Positions 1 to 9,240 are shown, counted from the first letter of the stretch. The stretch is DNA of 64,000 nt from Bradyrhizobium diazoefficiens (GCF_018131185.1 NZ_JAFCJE010000010.1:143162-207161); one strand, 5' to 3'. Notes: generated by a model not told the origin, from the letters alone. Translations and numbers: made by a program.

Positions 1-114
1 GAGCGCCTCAGCCGTCGCCACATAGACGGGCTGGCCGGGAAAGGCGCGCGTGCGCATTTCCGCACGCTTGCTCTTGCCCGATCGCGCTCCGCCCGTGATC
101 AAGATGACGGCCAT
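1..114 (-). CDS. cobU: Adenosylcobinamide kinase / adenosylcobinamide-phosphate guanylyltransferase, N-terminal part only
   Basis: The gene is cut by the window edge and only 38 codons are visible. The protein begins MAVILITGGARSGKS, whose GGARSGKS is the P-loop typical of CobU/CobP. This bifunctional cytoplasmic enzyme phosphorylates adenosylcobinamide and transfers GMP to it in nucleotide-loop assembly. The ATG at 114 is preceded on the minus strand by AGGAGAG at good spacing. It diverges from cbiB, whose product supplies its substrate. The identity rests on the P-loop, the following sequence and the neighbours; the catalytic histidine and the rest of the protein lie outside the window. Confidence 0.85.
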   Translation of the reverse strand, partial: MAVILITGGARSGKSKRAEMRTRAFPGQPVYVATAEAL

Positions 115-235
115 AGAACTCTCCTGTGGGCCTGACTAATCACCAAACGCAGCCAAAGACAAAGCCGAAATCAGGCGGCTGGGGGCTTGCGCTCGCGCCT
201 CGCTTTGCGCAACAGGGGCGGGACAGGAGGCGGGT

Positions 236-1177
236 GTGGACTTTGCGGGCGCGATGGTGGTGGCGATGGCGGTGGATGCCCTGCTGGGCTGGCCGTCGTG
301 GCTGTTTGCGCGGATCGGGCATCCCGTGACCTGGCTGGGACGGCTGATCGGCGCTGTCGATTCCGGTTGGAATCGCGCGGCCGATCCGCCGGCTCTTCGC
401 CGCGGCGCGGGCGTTGCTGGCGCGCTTCTCGTGATCGCGCTCTCCGTCGCACTCGGCTGGATGCTTCAATCCTTGCTGCCCTTTGGCTGGATCCAGATCG
501 TGGTGATCGGCATCCTGGCCTGGCCCCTGGTCGCGTCGCGCTCGCTCCATGATCACGTGGCCGCCGTCGCGCATCCCCTGATGGCTGGCGATATCGCTGC
601 CGCGCGCGAGGCGGTCTCGCGCATCGTCGGCCGCGATCCCGCGGCGCTCGATGAAGCCGGCATCGCGCGTGCGGCGATCGAGAGTCTCGCCGAGAACGCC
701 TCCGACGGCATCGTGGCGCCGGTGTTCTGGGGTGCGCTGTTCGGATTGCCCGGGATTCTGGGTTACAAGGCGATCAACACGCTGGACTCCATGATCGGCC
801 ATCGCAGCGAACGGCATGAAGCCTTCGGCTGGGCCGCGGCGCGCATCGACGATATCGCAAACTTCATTCCGGCGCGGCTGACCGGATTTCTGTTCGTGCT
901 GCTGGCACCGTGGCGATCCGATGCGCTGTCCTGCATGACGCGCGATGCGCGCCGTCATCGTTCGCCCAACGCCGGCTGGCCGGAAGCGGCCATGGCGGGC
1001 GGGCTCGGTGTGCGGCTCAGCGGCCCCCGGATCTATCACGGCAGCGTCACCGACGAGCCCTGGCTGAACGAGGGCGCGCGCGATCCGCGCGCTGCCGACA
1101 TCGGCGAGGCACTAACGGTCTACCGCCGCGCCATGCTGCTGCTCGCAGGCCTGCTTGCGATCCTGGCCTTCGCGTGA
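236..1177 (+). CDS. cbiB: Adenosylcobinamide-phosphate synthase (CbiB/CobD)
   Basis: This 313-residue integral membrane protein has the usual CbiB length. It attaches the aminopropanol (phosphate) arm to adenosylcobyric acid, giving adenosylcobinamide (phosphate). The family signature ENASDGIVAPVFWGALFG is present near residue 155, with several hydrophobic segments around it. A GTG start at 236 is chosen because AGGAGG lies at 225-230, five bases upstream. Its stop (TGA, ending 1177) is 11 bases before the ATG of cobC, so the two are probably co-transcribed. In the aerobic nomenclature the gene is called cobD. Confidence 0.93.
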   Translation: MDFAGAMVVAMAVDALLGWPSWLFARIGHPVTWLGRLIGAVDSGWNRAADPPALRRGAGVAGALLVIALSVALGWMLQSLLPFGWIQIVVIGILAWPLVASRSLHDHVAAVAHPLMAGDIAAAREAVSRIVGRDPAALDEAGIARAAIESLAENASDGIVAPVFWGALFGLPGILGYKAINTLDSMIGHRSERHEAFGWAAARIDDIANFIPARLTGFLFVLLAPWRSDALSCMTRDARRHRSPNAGWPEAAMAGGLGVRLSGPRIYHGSVTDEPWLNEGARDPRAADIGEALTVYRRAMLLLAGLLAILAFA

Positions 1178-1188
1178 AACAACGAGGC

Positions 1189-2154
1189 ATGCGCGAGCAC
1201 GGTGGAAATCTGGATCAGGCCCAGCAGCGTTTTGGCGGACGCGCGGAGGATTGGATCGACCTCTCGACCGGAATCAACCGGTTGCCTTATCCCGTGCGCG
1301 AAGTGGGTTCGCGCGCCTGGAGTGCGCTGCCCTCGCGCGACGAGGTCGACGCCTTGCATCAGGCCGCGCGGCACGCGTACCGCACGAGCGCGCCGATCGT
1401 CGCACTTGGCGGCGCGCAGGCGGCCATCCAGTTGCTGCCGCAACTCGCGGCCCCCGGCCGCGCGCGCATTCTCGCGCCGACGTATAACGAGTATGCAGGC
1501 GTATTGTCGGCTGCAGGCTGGGACGTCCAGGAGGTCGGGGAGCTCGATGCGCTGGCGAGCGCGGATCTCGCCATCGTTGTCAATCCCAACAATCCCGATG
1601 GCCGGTGTCATTCGCCGGAGGGTTTGCTGACACTGCTGCCGCGCGTCGGCCGTCTCGTGATCGACGAGAGCTTTGCCGATGCCGCTCCGCAGCTGTCGCT
1701 CGCGCCCGAAGCGGATCGGCAGGGGCTGCTGATCCTGCGCTCGTTCGGGAAGTTCTATGGCCTTGCCGGACTGCGGCTCGGCTTCGCGCTTGGCGGTGCG
1801 GCTGATGTGGCCAAGCTCGCGGCGACTTCGGGGCCATGGCCGGTCTCAGGTGCAGCGATCGCGATCGGTTGTCGCGCGCTGCACGACGATGCCTGGGCCG
1901 AGGCCACGATCGCGCGGCTTGCGCGCGACTGCGTTCGTCTCGACGAGATGGCGCGCGCGCAGGGATGGCGGTTCGTCGGCGGAGCGTCGCTGTTTCGTCT
2001 CTACGAGATGCCCGACGCACGTGCTGCGCAGGAGAAGCTGGCGCATGGCCATATCTGGTCGCGCGTGTTCGCACAAAAGCCGACATGGTTGCGCCTCGGC
2101 CTTCCCGGCAGCGAATCCGACTGGTTGCGCCTCGCCGAGGTCCTAGCGCGCTAG
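1189..2154 (+). CDS. cobC: L-threonine-O-3-phosphate decarboxylase CobC (PLP-dependent)
   Basis: The 321-residue fold-type-I PLP enzyme starts MREHGGNLDQAQQRFGG, typical of CobC. CobC (CobD in Salmonella) is thought to make the (R)-1-amino-2-propanol phosphate linker of cobalamin. The motif SFGKFYGLAGLRLG contains the likely Schiff-base lysine, Lys188, and VVNPNNPDG is the usual aminotransferase-class substrate and PLP region. An in-frame GTG at 1174, overlapping the cbiB stop, would add five residues. I prefer the ATG because homologues begin at this residue, although neither start has an ideally spaced ribosome site. The last 12 bases overlap the convergent cobQ. Confidence 0.9.
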   Translation: MREHGGNLDQAQQRFGGRAEDWIDLSTGINRLPYPVREVGSRAWSALPSRDEVDALHQAARHAYRTSAPIVALGGAQAAIQLLPQLAAPGRARILAPTYNEYAGVLSAAGWDVQEVGELDALASADLAIVVNPNNPDGRCHSPEGLLTLLPRVGRLVIDESFADAAPQLSLAPEADRQGLLILRSFGKFYGLAGLRLGFALGGAADVAKLAATSGPWPVSGAAIAIGCRALHDDAWAEATIARLARDCVRLDEMARAQGWRFVGGASLFRLYEMPDARAAQEKLAHGHIWSRVFAQKPTWLRLGLPGSESDWLRLAEVLAR

Positions 2155-3591
2155 CGCCAGCAGGCCTTCGACGTCGAGATGCTTCTCGATGTGGTCGGCG
2201 AGGGCATCCAGCGCGCTTTCGACCCTGGTGTGATAGGGTTCGTTGCCCGCGGGAATGTCGAGCTTCGCCAAAAACGCCCTGCGAAAATCGTCGGACGTGA
2301 ACAGCCCGTGCAGATAGCTGCCCTGCACGCGGCCGTCGGGTGAGATCGCGCCTTCCGGCTCGCCGTTCAACGTTGCGAAGGGACGTGCGCGATCCGGCCC
2401 GTCGGTGCGGCCGATGTGGATTTCGTACGCTTCGATCGGCTGCCCCGTGGCGGCATGTACGGCCGCGACACGTGTCAGCGTCTTCTGCGGGCTCATGACC
2501 GTCGCCACATCCAGCAGCCCGAGTCCTGGCGTGTCGCCCGCGGGACCTTCGATACCCTCGGGGTCGGCGACGCTTCGGCCCAGCATCTGATAGCCGCCGC
2601 AGAGACCGAGCACGTGGCCGCCCCTGCGGTGATGCGCGAGCAGATCGATGTCCCAGCCTTGCGCGCGTAGAAACCCGAGGTCGCCACGAGTCGATTTGGA
2701 CCCCGGGATGACGACGAGGCGGACGTCGCCGGGAATGGCTTCGCCGGGACGCACCATCACGAGATCGACGCCCGGCTCGAGCTTGAGCGGATCGAGGTCG
2801 TCGAAATTGGCGATCCGCGACAGCGCGAGGCACGCGATCTTGCATTGACCGGGTTTTCGCGAGTCGGTCAGGCCCAGCGCGTCCTCGGCCGGCAGCTCGC
2901 CGGCACGCGCGAACCAGGGTAGCACGCCAAGGCCGCGCCAGCCGGTTTTCGTTTTGATTAGCCCATAGCCATCCTCGAATAACGCGGGATCGCCGCGGAA
3001 CTTGTTGATGACGAAACCCTGGATCATCGCGGCATCGTCGGGGTCGATCACCGTCTTGATGCCGACGAGCTGGGCAATGACGCCGCCGCGGTCGATGTCG
3101 CCGACCAGCACGACCGGCACGTCGGCCCTGCGGGCAAAGCCCATATTGGCGATGTCGGACTTCCGCAGGTTCACCTCTGCCGGGCTGCCGGCACCTTCGA
3201 CGAGGACGAGGTCGGCGCGCGCCTTCAGCCGCTCAAAACTCTCCAGCACAGCGCCCATCAGCGACGGCTTCATCGCGGCGTAGTCGCGTGCCCGCGCAGT
3301 CGCAATGCGCTTGCCGTGCACGATGACCTGCGCGCCGACATCGGTCTCGGGCTTCAGCAGCACCGGGTTCATGTCGGTGTGCGGCTCGACGCCGGCGGCG
3401 AGCGCCTGCAGCGCCTGGGCGCGGCCGATCTCGCCGCCATCGACGGTGACGGCCGCGTTGTTCGACATGTTCTGCGGCTTGAACGGAAGCACGCGCAGGC
3501 CGCGCTGCGTGAAGGCGCGCGCGAGGCCGGCGACGATGAGCGATTTGCCCACGTCAGAGCCGGCCCCCTGGATCATCAATGTGCGCGCCAT
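2143..3591 (-). CDS. cobQ: Cobyric acid synthase CobQ
   Basis: This 482-residue enzyme is a glutamine-dependent amidotransferase that amidates the b, d, e and g carboxylates of adenosylcobyrinic acid a,c-diamide to give cobyric acid. The N-terminal dethiobiotin-synthetase-like domain begins MARTLMIQGAGSDVGKS (nucleotide-binding loop). The C-terminal triad-type glutaminase domain has its nucleophile Cys331 in GLCGGYQMLG and a catalytic His428 in GSYLHGLF. It lies five bases downstream of cobO on the same strand, so the two form an operon. Its 3' end overlaps cobC tail to tail by 12 bases. Confidence 0.97.
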   Translation of the reverse strand: MARTLMIQGAGSDVGKSLIVAGLARAFTQRGLRVLPFKPQNMSNNAAVTVDGGEIGRAQALQALAAGVEPHTDMNPVLLKPETDVGAQVIVHGKRIATARARDYAAMKPSLMGAVLESFERLKARADLVLVEGAGSPAEVNLRKSDIANMGFARRADVPVVLVGDIDRGGVIAQLVGIKTVIDPDDAAMIQGFVINKFRGDPALFEDGYGLIKTKTGWRGLGVLPWFARAGELPAEDALGLTDSRKPGQCKIACLALSRIANFDDLDPLKLEPGVDLVMVRPGEAIPGDVRLVVIPGSKSTRGDLGFLRAQGWDIDLLAHHRRGGHVLGLCGGYQMLGRSVADPEGIEGPAGDTPGLGLLDVATVMSPQKTLTRVAAVHAATGQPIEAYEIHIGRTDGPDRARPFATLNGEPEGAISPDGRVQGSYLHGLFTSDDFRRAFLAKLDIPAGNEPYHTRVESALDALADHIEKHLDVEGLLALAR

Positions 3592-3596
3592 CGAAT

Positions 3597-4232
3597 TCAG
3601 AACTCGACGCCGGCCTGCGCCTTGATGCCGGAGCGGAAGGGATGCTTGACCAGCGTCATCTCGGTGACGAGGTCGGCGATCTCGATCAGCTCGTCCTTGG
3701 CGTTGCGGCCGGTGAGGACGACATGGGTCATCGCAGGCTTTTGCGTTGTCAGGAATTCGACGACTTCGGCGATATCGAGATAATCGTAGCGCAGCGCGAT
3801 GTTGATCTCGTCGAGCACGACCATGCGCAAGTTCTCATCGAGGATCAGCTCCTTGGCCTTCTCCCAGCCGGCGCGGGCGGCGGCGATGTCGCGGGCGCGG
3901 TCCTGCGTCTCCCAGGTGAAACCTTCGCCCATCGCGTGGAACTGGCAGAGGTCGCCGAAATGGCCGGTGAGCAGGCGTCTTTCGCCGGTGTCCCAGGCGC
4001 CCTTGATGAACTGCACGACTGCGCAGGGGAAGCCATGGGCGACGCAGCGGACGATCATGCCGAAGGCCGAGGAGGATTTGCCCTTGCCGGCGCCGGTGTG
4101 GACGATGATGAGGCCCTTTTCGCCGCTCTTGGTCGCCATGATCTTGTCGCGGGCGGCCTTCTTCTTCGCCATTTTCTGGGCATGCCGGGCGTCGGTTTCC
4201 TCGGTCGTTGGGGTCTCCGGTTCAGGCGTCAT
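3597..4232 (-). CDS. cobO: Cob(I)yrinic acid a,c-diamide adenosyltransferase CobO
   Basis: The 211-residue CobO/BtuR-type adenosyltransferase adds the upper 5'-deoxyadenosyl ligand to cob(I)yrinic acid a,c-diamide. The P-loop HTGAGKGKSSSAFG sits near residues 45-58. The core sequence VVLDEINIALRYDYLD follows, and the C-terminus is VKHPFRSGIKAQAGVEF, as usual for the family. The reading frame is open well upstream, but the ATG at 4232 gives the normal family length and has GAAGGA nine bases upstream. The gene diverges from the riboswitch-led cobW unit, with about 50 bases between its start and the riboswitch, and is followed by cobQ. Confidence 0.96.
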   Translation of the reverse strand: MTPEPETPTTEETDARHAQKMAKKKAARDKIMATKSGEKGLIIVHTGAGKGKSSSAFGMIVRCVAHGFPCAVVQFIKGAWDTGERRLLTGHFGDLCQFHAMGEGFTWETQDRARDIAAARAGWEKAKELILDENLRMVVLDEINIALRYDYLDIAEVVEFLTTQKPAMTHVVLTGRNAKDELIEIADLVTEMTLVKHPFRSGIKAQAGVEF

Positions 4233-4250
4233 CGGTCCCGGTCCTTCGGC

Positions 4251-4279
4251 TTGACAAGAGGCGGCCACCGGCAAATGGT
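4251..4279 (+). promoter_or_regulatory. Candidate promoter for the first riboswitch transcript
   Basis: TTGACA at 4251-4256 is a perfect -35 hexamer. A 17-base spacer places only a weak -10-like sequence (AATGGT) at 4274-4279, just before the first riboswitch. The position is what one would expect for the cobW-cobN transcript, but the -10 is poor. Confidence 0.35.
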
Positions 4280-4285
4280 GGCCCG

Positions 4286-4480
4286 GCGTTGGTTCCTGTC
4301 CTATGACAGGCGAAGAGGGAATGCGATAGGGTCCGAATCGGCAAGATTTGGGTCCAAACTGCAGCCGCCCCCGCGACCGTGACCGGAGAGATGCCCAAAG
4401 CCACTGATTCCTTGCGGAATCGGGAAGGCGGGGATCGAAGGGCAAAACCCTGCTCCGCAAGCCGGGAGACCTGCCAGCGC
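4286..4480 (+). promoter_or_regulatory. Cobalamin riboswitch 1 (upstream of the DUF1636-cobW-cobN unit)
   Basis: Conserved cobalamin-aptamer blocks occur in the right order: AGAGGGAATGCG near 4313, GCAGCCGCCCCCGCGACCGT at 4361-4380, AGCCACTG near 4399, GGGAAGGCGGGG near 4422, and the B12 box GCCGGGAGACCTGCC at 4461-4475. About 106 bases separate it from the first gene, room for an expression platform. It should lower expression of the downstream biosynthetic unit when adenosylcobalamin is abundant. The 5' boundary is approximate. Confidence 0.93.
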
Positions 4481-4586
4481 GGACGAGTTTTGGACCGGCG
4501 GACGGGGTGTTCCGCGACGGGGAAACGGGCCTTCTGAAGAATGGTCCGTGTGCCTCATCGCCTCCCGCTGTTATCTGGAAGAGGCG

Positions 4587-4961
4587 ATGACCGTCACACT
4601 TCACGTCTGCATCACCTGCCGTGCCGGCGAGACGCCTGGCGAGGGCGAGACGACGCCCGGCAAGCGCCTGCATGGCGCGATCCTCGAGGCCGGCGTGCCC
4701 GAGGGCGTCAATGTGGTTCCCGTCGAATGCCTGTCGGCCTGCAGCCAGGGCTGCTCGGTCGCGCTGAGCGCGCCCGGCCGCTGGTCCTATGTCTATGGGC
4801 GCCTCTCCGAGACGAATGCCCAGGACGTGGTCGCGGGCGCGGCGGCCTATGCCGCGGCGCCCGACGGGCTCGTGCCCTGGCGCAGCCGGCCGGAAATATT
4901 CCGCAAGCAGTCGCTTGCCCGCATTCCCCCTGTTGCCGCGTTGCCGGAGGCCGCCGAATGA
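4587..4961 (+). CDS. DUF1636 family metal-binding protein
   Basis: The 124-residue protein starts MTVTLHVCITCRAGE and contains CITC near residues 8-11 and ECLSACSQGCSVAL near 50-63. This cysteine spacing resembles thioredoxin-like 2Fe-2S ferredoxins and DUF1636 proteins, which often sit beside cobalamin genes. It is the first gene after riboswitch 1 and overlaps cobW by four bases (ATGA). Co-expression with CobW and the chelatase subunit CobN suggests an accessory role in cobalt handling or electron supply, but no function is established. The ATG at 4587 follows GGAAGAGG; an upstream ATG at 4548 lies in the riboswitch leader and is less likely. Confidence 0.82.
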   Translation: MTVTLHVCITCRAGETPGEGETTPGKRLHGAILEAGVPEGVNVVPVECLSACSQGCSVALSAPGRWSYVYGRLSETNAQDVVAGAAAYAAAPDGLVPWRSRPEIFRKQSLARIPPVAALPEAAE

Positions 4962-5992
4962 ACTCGCTCGCAAAAGTCCCGGTCACGGTGGTGACCGGTT
5001 TCCTCGGCTCCGGCAAGACCACGCTGATCCAGCATCTGCTCGCAAACCCCAATGGCAAGAAGCTCGCGGTGCTCGTCAACGAGTTCGGCAGCGAGGGCGT
5101 CGATGGCGAAATCCTGAAGTCCTGCGCCGATGCCAATTGCCCGGAAGAGAACATCGTCGAGCTCGCCAATGGCTGCATCTGCTGCACGGTTGCCGACGAT
5201 TTCATTCCGACCATGGAGCAGCTTTTGGCGCGCCCGGTGCGGCCCGATCACATCCTGATCGAGACCTCGGGCCTGGCGCTGCCGAAGCCGCTGCTCAAAG
5301 CGTTCGACTGGCCACAGATCCGCTCGCGCATCACGGTCGATGGCGTGATCGCTCTCGCCGATGCCGAGGCTGTCGCGGCCGGCCGCTTCGCACCGGATCC
5401 GGCTGCGGTGGAAGCGCAGCGCGCGGCGGACGAGAATCTCGATCACGAGACGCCGCTGTCTGAAGTGTTCGAGGATCAGATCGCCTGCGCCGACATCGTG
5501 CTGCTGACCAAGGCTGATCTCGCGGGCGCCGCCGGCATCGAAGCTGCCAAGGCGGCGATCACCGCCGAGATGCCGCGGCGCGTGCCGATGCTGGCCGTCA
5601 CCGACGGCGCCATCGATGCGCGCCTCATCCTCGGACTCGGGGCCGCCGCCGAGAACGATCTCGCCGCACGCCCCTCGCACCATGACGGCGAGGAGGAGCA
5701 CGAGCATGATGATTTCGCCTCGGTCGTGGTCGATCTGCCCGAAGTCACCGACGTCGATGCGCTGGTTGCCTCCGTCCAGCGCCTGGCGCGCGAGCAGAAC
5801 GTGCTGCGCGCCAAAGGCTATATCGCGGTCGCGGGAAAGCCGATGCGCCTGTTGCTGCAGGCGGTCGGCGAGCGCGTGCGTCACCAGTTCGACAAGCCCT
5901 GGGGTGCAGGTGTCAGGCAGTCCAGGCTCGTCGTGATCGGTGAGCACGGCGATATCGACGAGGCCGCGATCAGGTCAGGACTAGGTATCTGA
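4958..5992 (+). CDS. cobW: CobW, G3E-family metal-chaperone GTPase
   Basis: The 344-residue protein has the P-loop GFLGSGKTT at residues 14-22 and the metal-binding motif GCICC (Cys73, Cys75, Cys76). An acidic, histidine-rich stretch (HHDGEEEHEHDD) lies near residue 245, and a C-terminal CobW domain follows. CobW GTPases are thought to deliver Co(II) to the aerobic cobaltochelatase CobNST. Being translationally coupled to DUF1636 upstream (ATGA) and to cobN downstream (TGATG) fits delivery to CobN. The riboswitch upstream implies repression by cobalamin. Confidence 0.95.
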   Translation: MNSLAKVPVTVVTGFLGSGKTTLIQHLLANPNGKKLAVLVNEFGSEGVDGEILKSCADANCPEENIVELANGCICCTVADDFIPTMEQLLARPVRPDHILIETSGLALPKPLLKAFDWPQIRSRITVDGVIALADAEAVAAGRFAPDPAAVEAQRAADENLDHETPLSEVFEDQIACADIVLLTKADLAGAAGIEAAKAAITAEMPRRVPMLAVTDGAIDARLILGLGAAAENDLAARPSHHDGEEEHEHDDFASVVVDLPEVTDVDALVASVQRLAREQNVLRAKGYIAVAGKPMRLLLQAVGERVRHQFDKPWGAGVRQSRLVVIGEHGDIDEAAIRSGLGI

Positions 5993-8900
5993 TGCACGTC
6001 GTTTTCCGCGAGAGCCGCGGTCTCGAAGAGACCGCGACGCCAAGGGACATCGGCCAGGACCCGGCCGATCTCGTGGTGCTCTCGTATTCGGATTCCGATC
6101 TCGCCGCTTTCGCGGCCGGTTGGCGGCGCGGCCGGAACAGCCTGCCGTCGCTGCGGCTCGCCAATCTCGCGGAGCTGCGTCATCCGCTGTCGGTCGACAC
6201 CTATATAGACCGCACGCTGTCGCAGGCGCGCGGCATCCTCGTGCGCCTGATCGGCGGGGAGTCCTATTGGGCGTATGGGCTGGCGGCCCTTCAACGACTG
6301 GCCAGGGATCGTGACATCGTCCTTGCCGTGCTGCCGGCCGACGGCCATGACGATGCGCGGCTCGACGCGTACTCGACCTTGCCGGTCTCGACGCTGCGCC
6401 GGCTCAAGGTGCTCTGCGACACCGGCGGCACGGTCGCCGCGCAAGCTGCGATCGCGCAACTCGCGCTGGCCTCGGGCCTCTATGCCGGCCCTGTCGTCGG
6501 CGAGATGAGCGTGCCCGAGATGGGCTTCTACGATCCCGCCCGCGGCGTCATTGCGGCCCCCGTGGGCGGTGAGGGGAAGCCCCGCGCGCTCGTGACGTTC
6601 TATCGCTCCTATCTCACCGCCGCGGACACCGGCCCGGTCGATGCCTTGATCGCGGCGCTGCGCGAGAAGGGGTTTGACGCCTGCGGCGTGTTCGTCACCT
6701 CGCTGAAGGCGGCGGGCGTTGCCGACTGGCTGTGCGGCTATCTCGCGCAAAATCCTCCGGCGGTGATCGTCAACGCAACGGCATTCTCGGCCCTGGGTGA
6801 CGACGGCACGACGCCGTTCGACGAAGCATCGTGCCCTGTGTTCCAGGTCGCGCTCTCGACGGCGCGGCGCGAGGACTGGGCGGAGTCGCTACGCGGCCTC
6901 TCGCCCGGTGATCTTGCAATGCATGTGGTGCTGCCCGAGGTCGACGGCCGGCTGTTCGCGGGCGTGGTGAGCTTCAAATCCGCCGGGAAGCGCGACTCCG
7001 ATCTGCAGTTCTCGCATCTGGCCCATAGGCCCGATGAGGAGCGCGTGGAGGCCGTCACCGCACGCGTCGCAGCGTGGCGGCGCCTAGCGGAAAAGCCCGC
7101 CGGTGAGAAGCGGCTGGCACTCGTGCTCTCGAACTATCCGGGACGCCCGCACCAGATCGCGCATGCCGTCGGTCTCGACGCGCTGGCGTCTGTCGAGGCC
7201 TTGCTGTTGGATCTCGTCGAGGTCGGTTTCGATGTTGCGCCGGTCCATGCGCTCGGTGAAGCGCTGCTCGAGCAAAGTTTGACCTGGAGCGTCGCCGATT
7301 ATCGCGCGGCAGTCTTGCGTCTGCCGCAATCCTTGCAGGACGATCTCGCGCAAGCCTGGGGCGCGCCGGAGGAAGATCCGAGCTGCCGCAACGGCGCGTT
7401 CCACTTCGCCGCGATCCAACGCGGCCGTTCGATCATCGCGGTCCAGCCCGAGCGCGGCGATGCGGCCATGCGCGATGCCGATTATCACGATCTCGCCCGC
7501 ACGCCGCGCCACGCTTATGTCGCGTTCCATCTCTGGCTCCGCCAGCAGGGGATCCACGCCGTCGTGCACATGGGCGCGCATGGAACGCTGGAATGGCTGC
7601 CCGGCAAATCCGTGGCGCTGTCATCGCGCTGCTGGCCGGAAGCGCTGATCGGCGATCTTCCCATCATCTATCCGTTCATCGTCAACGACCCCGGCGAGGC
7701 CGCGCAGGCCAAGCGTCGCATCGGCGCGGTGACGATCGGTCATCTGCCGCCACCGCTGGAAGCCTCCGCGGTACCGGAAGGGCTGCGCCGGCTCGAACGT
7801 CTCCTCGACGAATATTCGACCGCCGACGGTCTCGATCCCGCGCGCCGTCAGCGGCTGATCGCTGCGATCCGCGAGGAAGCGCGCGCCGCCGGCCTCGAAG
7901 ATGATCTCGGCCTCGATGCATCGGCCGCACCGGCCGAAGCCATCCCGCGGATCGACCGCTTCGTCTGTGACCTCAAGGAAAGCCAGTTCGGCGACGGCCT
8001 GCACGTATTCGGCCGCGGCGCCTGCGGCGAAGCGGAGCGCGAAGCGCTGCGGGCAGCGCTTGCCGGCCGGCGTGTCGCGCCGGGGCCGTCGGGCTCGCCC
8101 TATCGCGGACGCCAGGACGTGCTGCCGACCGGGCGCAATCTCTTTGCCGTCGACCCGCGCGCGGTGCCGACGCCGTCCGCGCATGCGCAAGGCATCAAGC
8201 TCGCCGAAGAGCTGCTGCGCCGTCACTTGCAGGATCACGGCGATTGGCCGAAGGGGCTCGTGATCGATCTCTGGGGCTCGGCGACGATGCGCACTGCCGG
8301 CGAGGAATTCGCGATGGCACTGCATCTGGCCGGCCTTGCGCCGCGCTGGGACCACGCCTCCGGCCGCGTCACCGGCTACGACATCATCGCGCCGGCCGAG
8401 CTCGGCCGCCCCCGCATCGATGTCACGCTGCGGGTCTCCGGCCTGTTCCGCGATGTCTTCGCGGGTCTCGCGCAATTGTTCGAGGCCGCTTCCGAAACGC
8501 TTGCGGCGCGTGAGGACGAGGGCGAGGAGAATCCCTATCGCCACCGCGTCTCCCGCGTGTTTGCGCCGCGGCCTGGACATTACGGCGTCGGTCTCTCGGC
8601 GATCCCTGATGCCTTCACGCCGGAGACGCGCGATGCCGCGGGCGAGGCCTGGCTGTCGGCCTCGTCCTGGGCGTTCTCGGCCGATGGAGAGATCAAGCCA
8701 GATCGCGCCGGCATCGAGGCGCGGCTCGCCTCGGCCGAGGCCTTCATCCACGTCCAGGACTTGCCGGAAACCGATCTGCTTCTCGCCGCCGATTATGCCG
8801 CGCATGAAGCCGGCGTTGCGGCGGCTGCAGCGCATCTCGGCGCGGCAGGACCATCGCTCTATCACCTCGACACCACGCGTCCCGAACAGCCGCACGCGCG

Positions 8901-9240
8901 TACGCTGACCGAGGAAATCTCCCGTGTCGTCCGGGCGCGCGCCGCCAATCCGGCCTGGATCGCCGGCATGATGCGCCACGGTTTTCGCGGAGCCGCCGAG
9001 ATCACTGCGACGCTGGAGCATATGGCCGCGTTCGCCCATCTCGCCGGGGCCGTGCCGCCGCATCTGTTCGATCTCTACTACGATGCGACGCTCGGCAACG
9101 ATGATGTCCGCGCCTTCATGGCGAGTGAAAATCCGCGGGCGCTCGCCGCGATGGAAACCTGCTTCGCGCGCCTGCACGATGCCGCGCTCTGGCAAACGCG
9201 CCGCAATTCGATCGCGGCGGCGTTGCGGGAGGCATCATGA
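5992..9240 (+). CDS. cobN: Cobaltochelatase large subunit CobN
   Basis: The 1082-residue protein is the hydrogenobyrinic acid a,c-diamide-binding subunit of the ATP-dependent aerobic cobaltochelatase CobNST, related to magnesium chelatase BchH. The conserved segment HMGAHGTLEWLPGKS lies near residue 524, and SQFGDGLHVFGR and GYDIIAPAELGRPRIDVTLR follow, as in CobN. It is shorter than the 1275-residue Pseudomonas denitrificans protein, yet the frame is intact from end to end. Its start overlaps the cobW stop by one base, and its stop overlaps the cobG start. The partner subunits CobS and CobT are not in this window. Confidence 0.95.
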   Translation: MHVVFRESRGLEETATPRDIGQDPADLVVLSYSDSDLAAFAAGWRRGRNSLPSLRLANLAELRHPLSVDTYIDRTLSQARGILVRLIGGESYWAYGLAALQRLARDRDIVLAVLPADGHDDARLDAYSTLPVSTLRRLKVLCDTGGTVAAQAAIAQLALASGLYAGPVVGEMSVPEMGFYDPARGVIAAPVGGEGKPRALVTFYRSYLTAADTGPVDALIAALREKGFDACGVFVTSLKAAGVADWLCGYLAQNPPAVIVNATAFSALGDDGTTPFDEASCPVFQVALSTARREDWAESLRGLSPGDLAMHVVLPEVDGRLFAGVVSFKSAGKRDSDLQFSHLAHRPDEERVEAVTARVAAWRRLAEKPAGEKRLALVLSNYPGRPHQIAHAVGLDALASVEALLLDLVEVGFDVAPVHALGEALLEQSLTWSVADYRAAVLRLPQSLQDDLAQAWGAPEEDPSCRNGAFHFAAIQRGRSIIAVQPERGDAAMRDADYHDLARTPRHAYVAFHLWLRQQGIHAVVHMGAHGTLEWLPGKSVALSSRCWPEALIGDLPIIYPFIVNDPGEAAQAKRRIGAVTIGHLPPPLEASAVPEGLRRLERLLDEYSTADGLDPARRQRLIAAIREEARAAGLEDDLGLDASAAPAEAIPRIDRFVCDLKESQFGDGLHVFGRGACGEAEREALRAALAGRRVAPGPSGSPYRGRQDVLPTGRNLFAVDPRAVPTPSAHAQGIKLAEELLRRHLQDHGDWPKGLVIDLWGSATMRTAGEEFAMALHLAGLAPRWDHASGRVTGYDIIAPAELGRPRIDVTLRVSGLFRDVFAGLAQLFEAASETLAAREDEGEENPYRHRVSRVFAPRPGHYGVGLSAIPDAFTPETRDAAGEAWLSASSWAFSADGEIKPDRAGIEARLASAEAFIHVQDLPETDLLLAADYAAHEAGVAAAAAHLGAAGPSLYHLDTTRPEQPHARTLTEEISRVVRARAANPAWIAGMMRHGFRGAAEITATLEHMAAFAHLAGAVPPHLFDLYYDATLGNDDVRAFMASENPRALAAMETCFARLHDAALWQTRRNSIAAALREAS

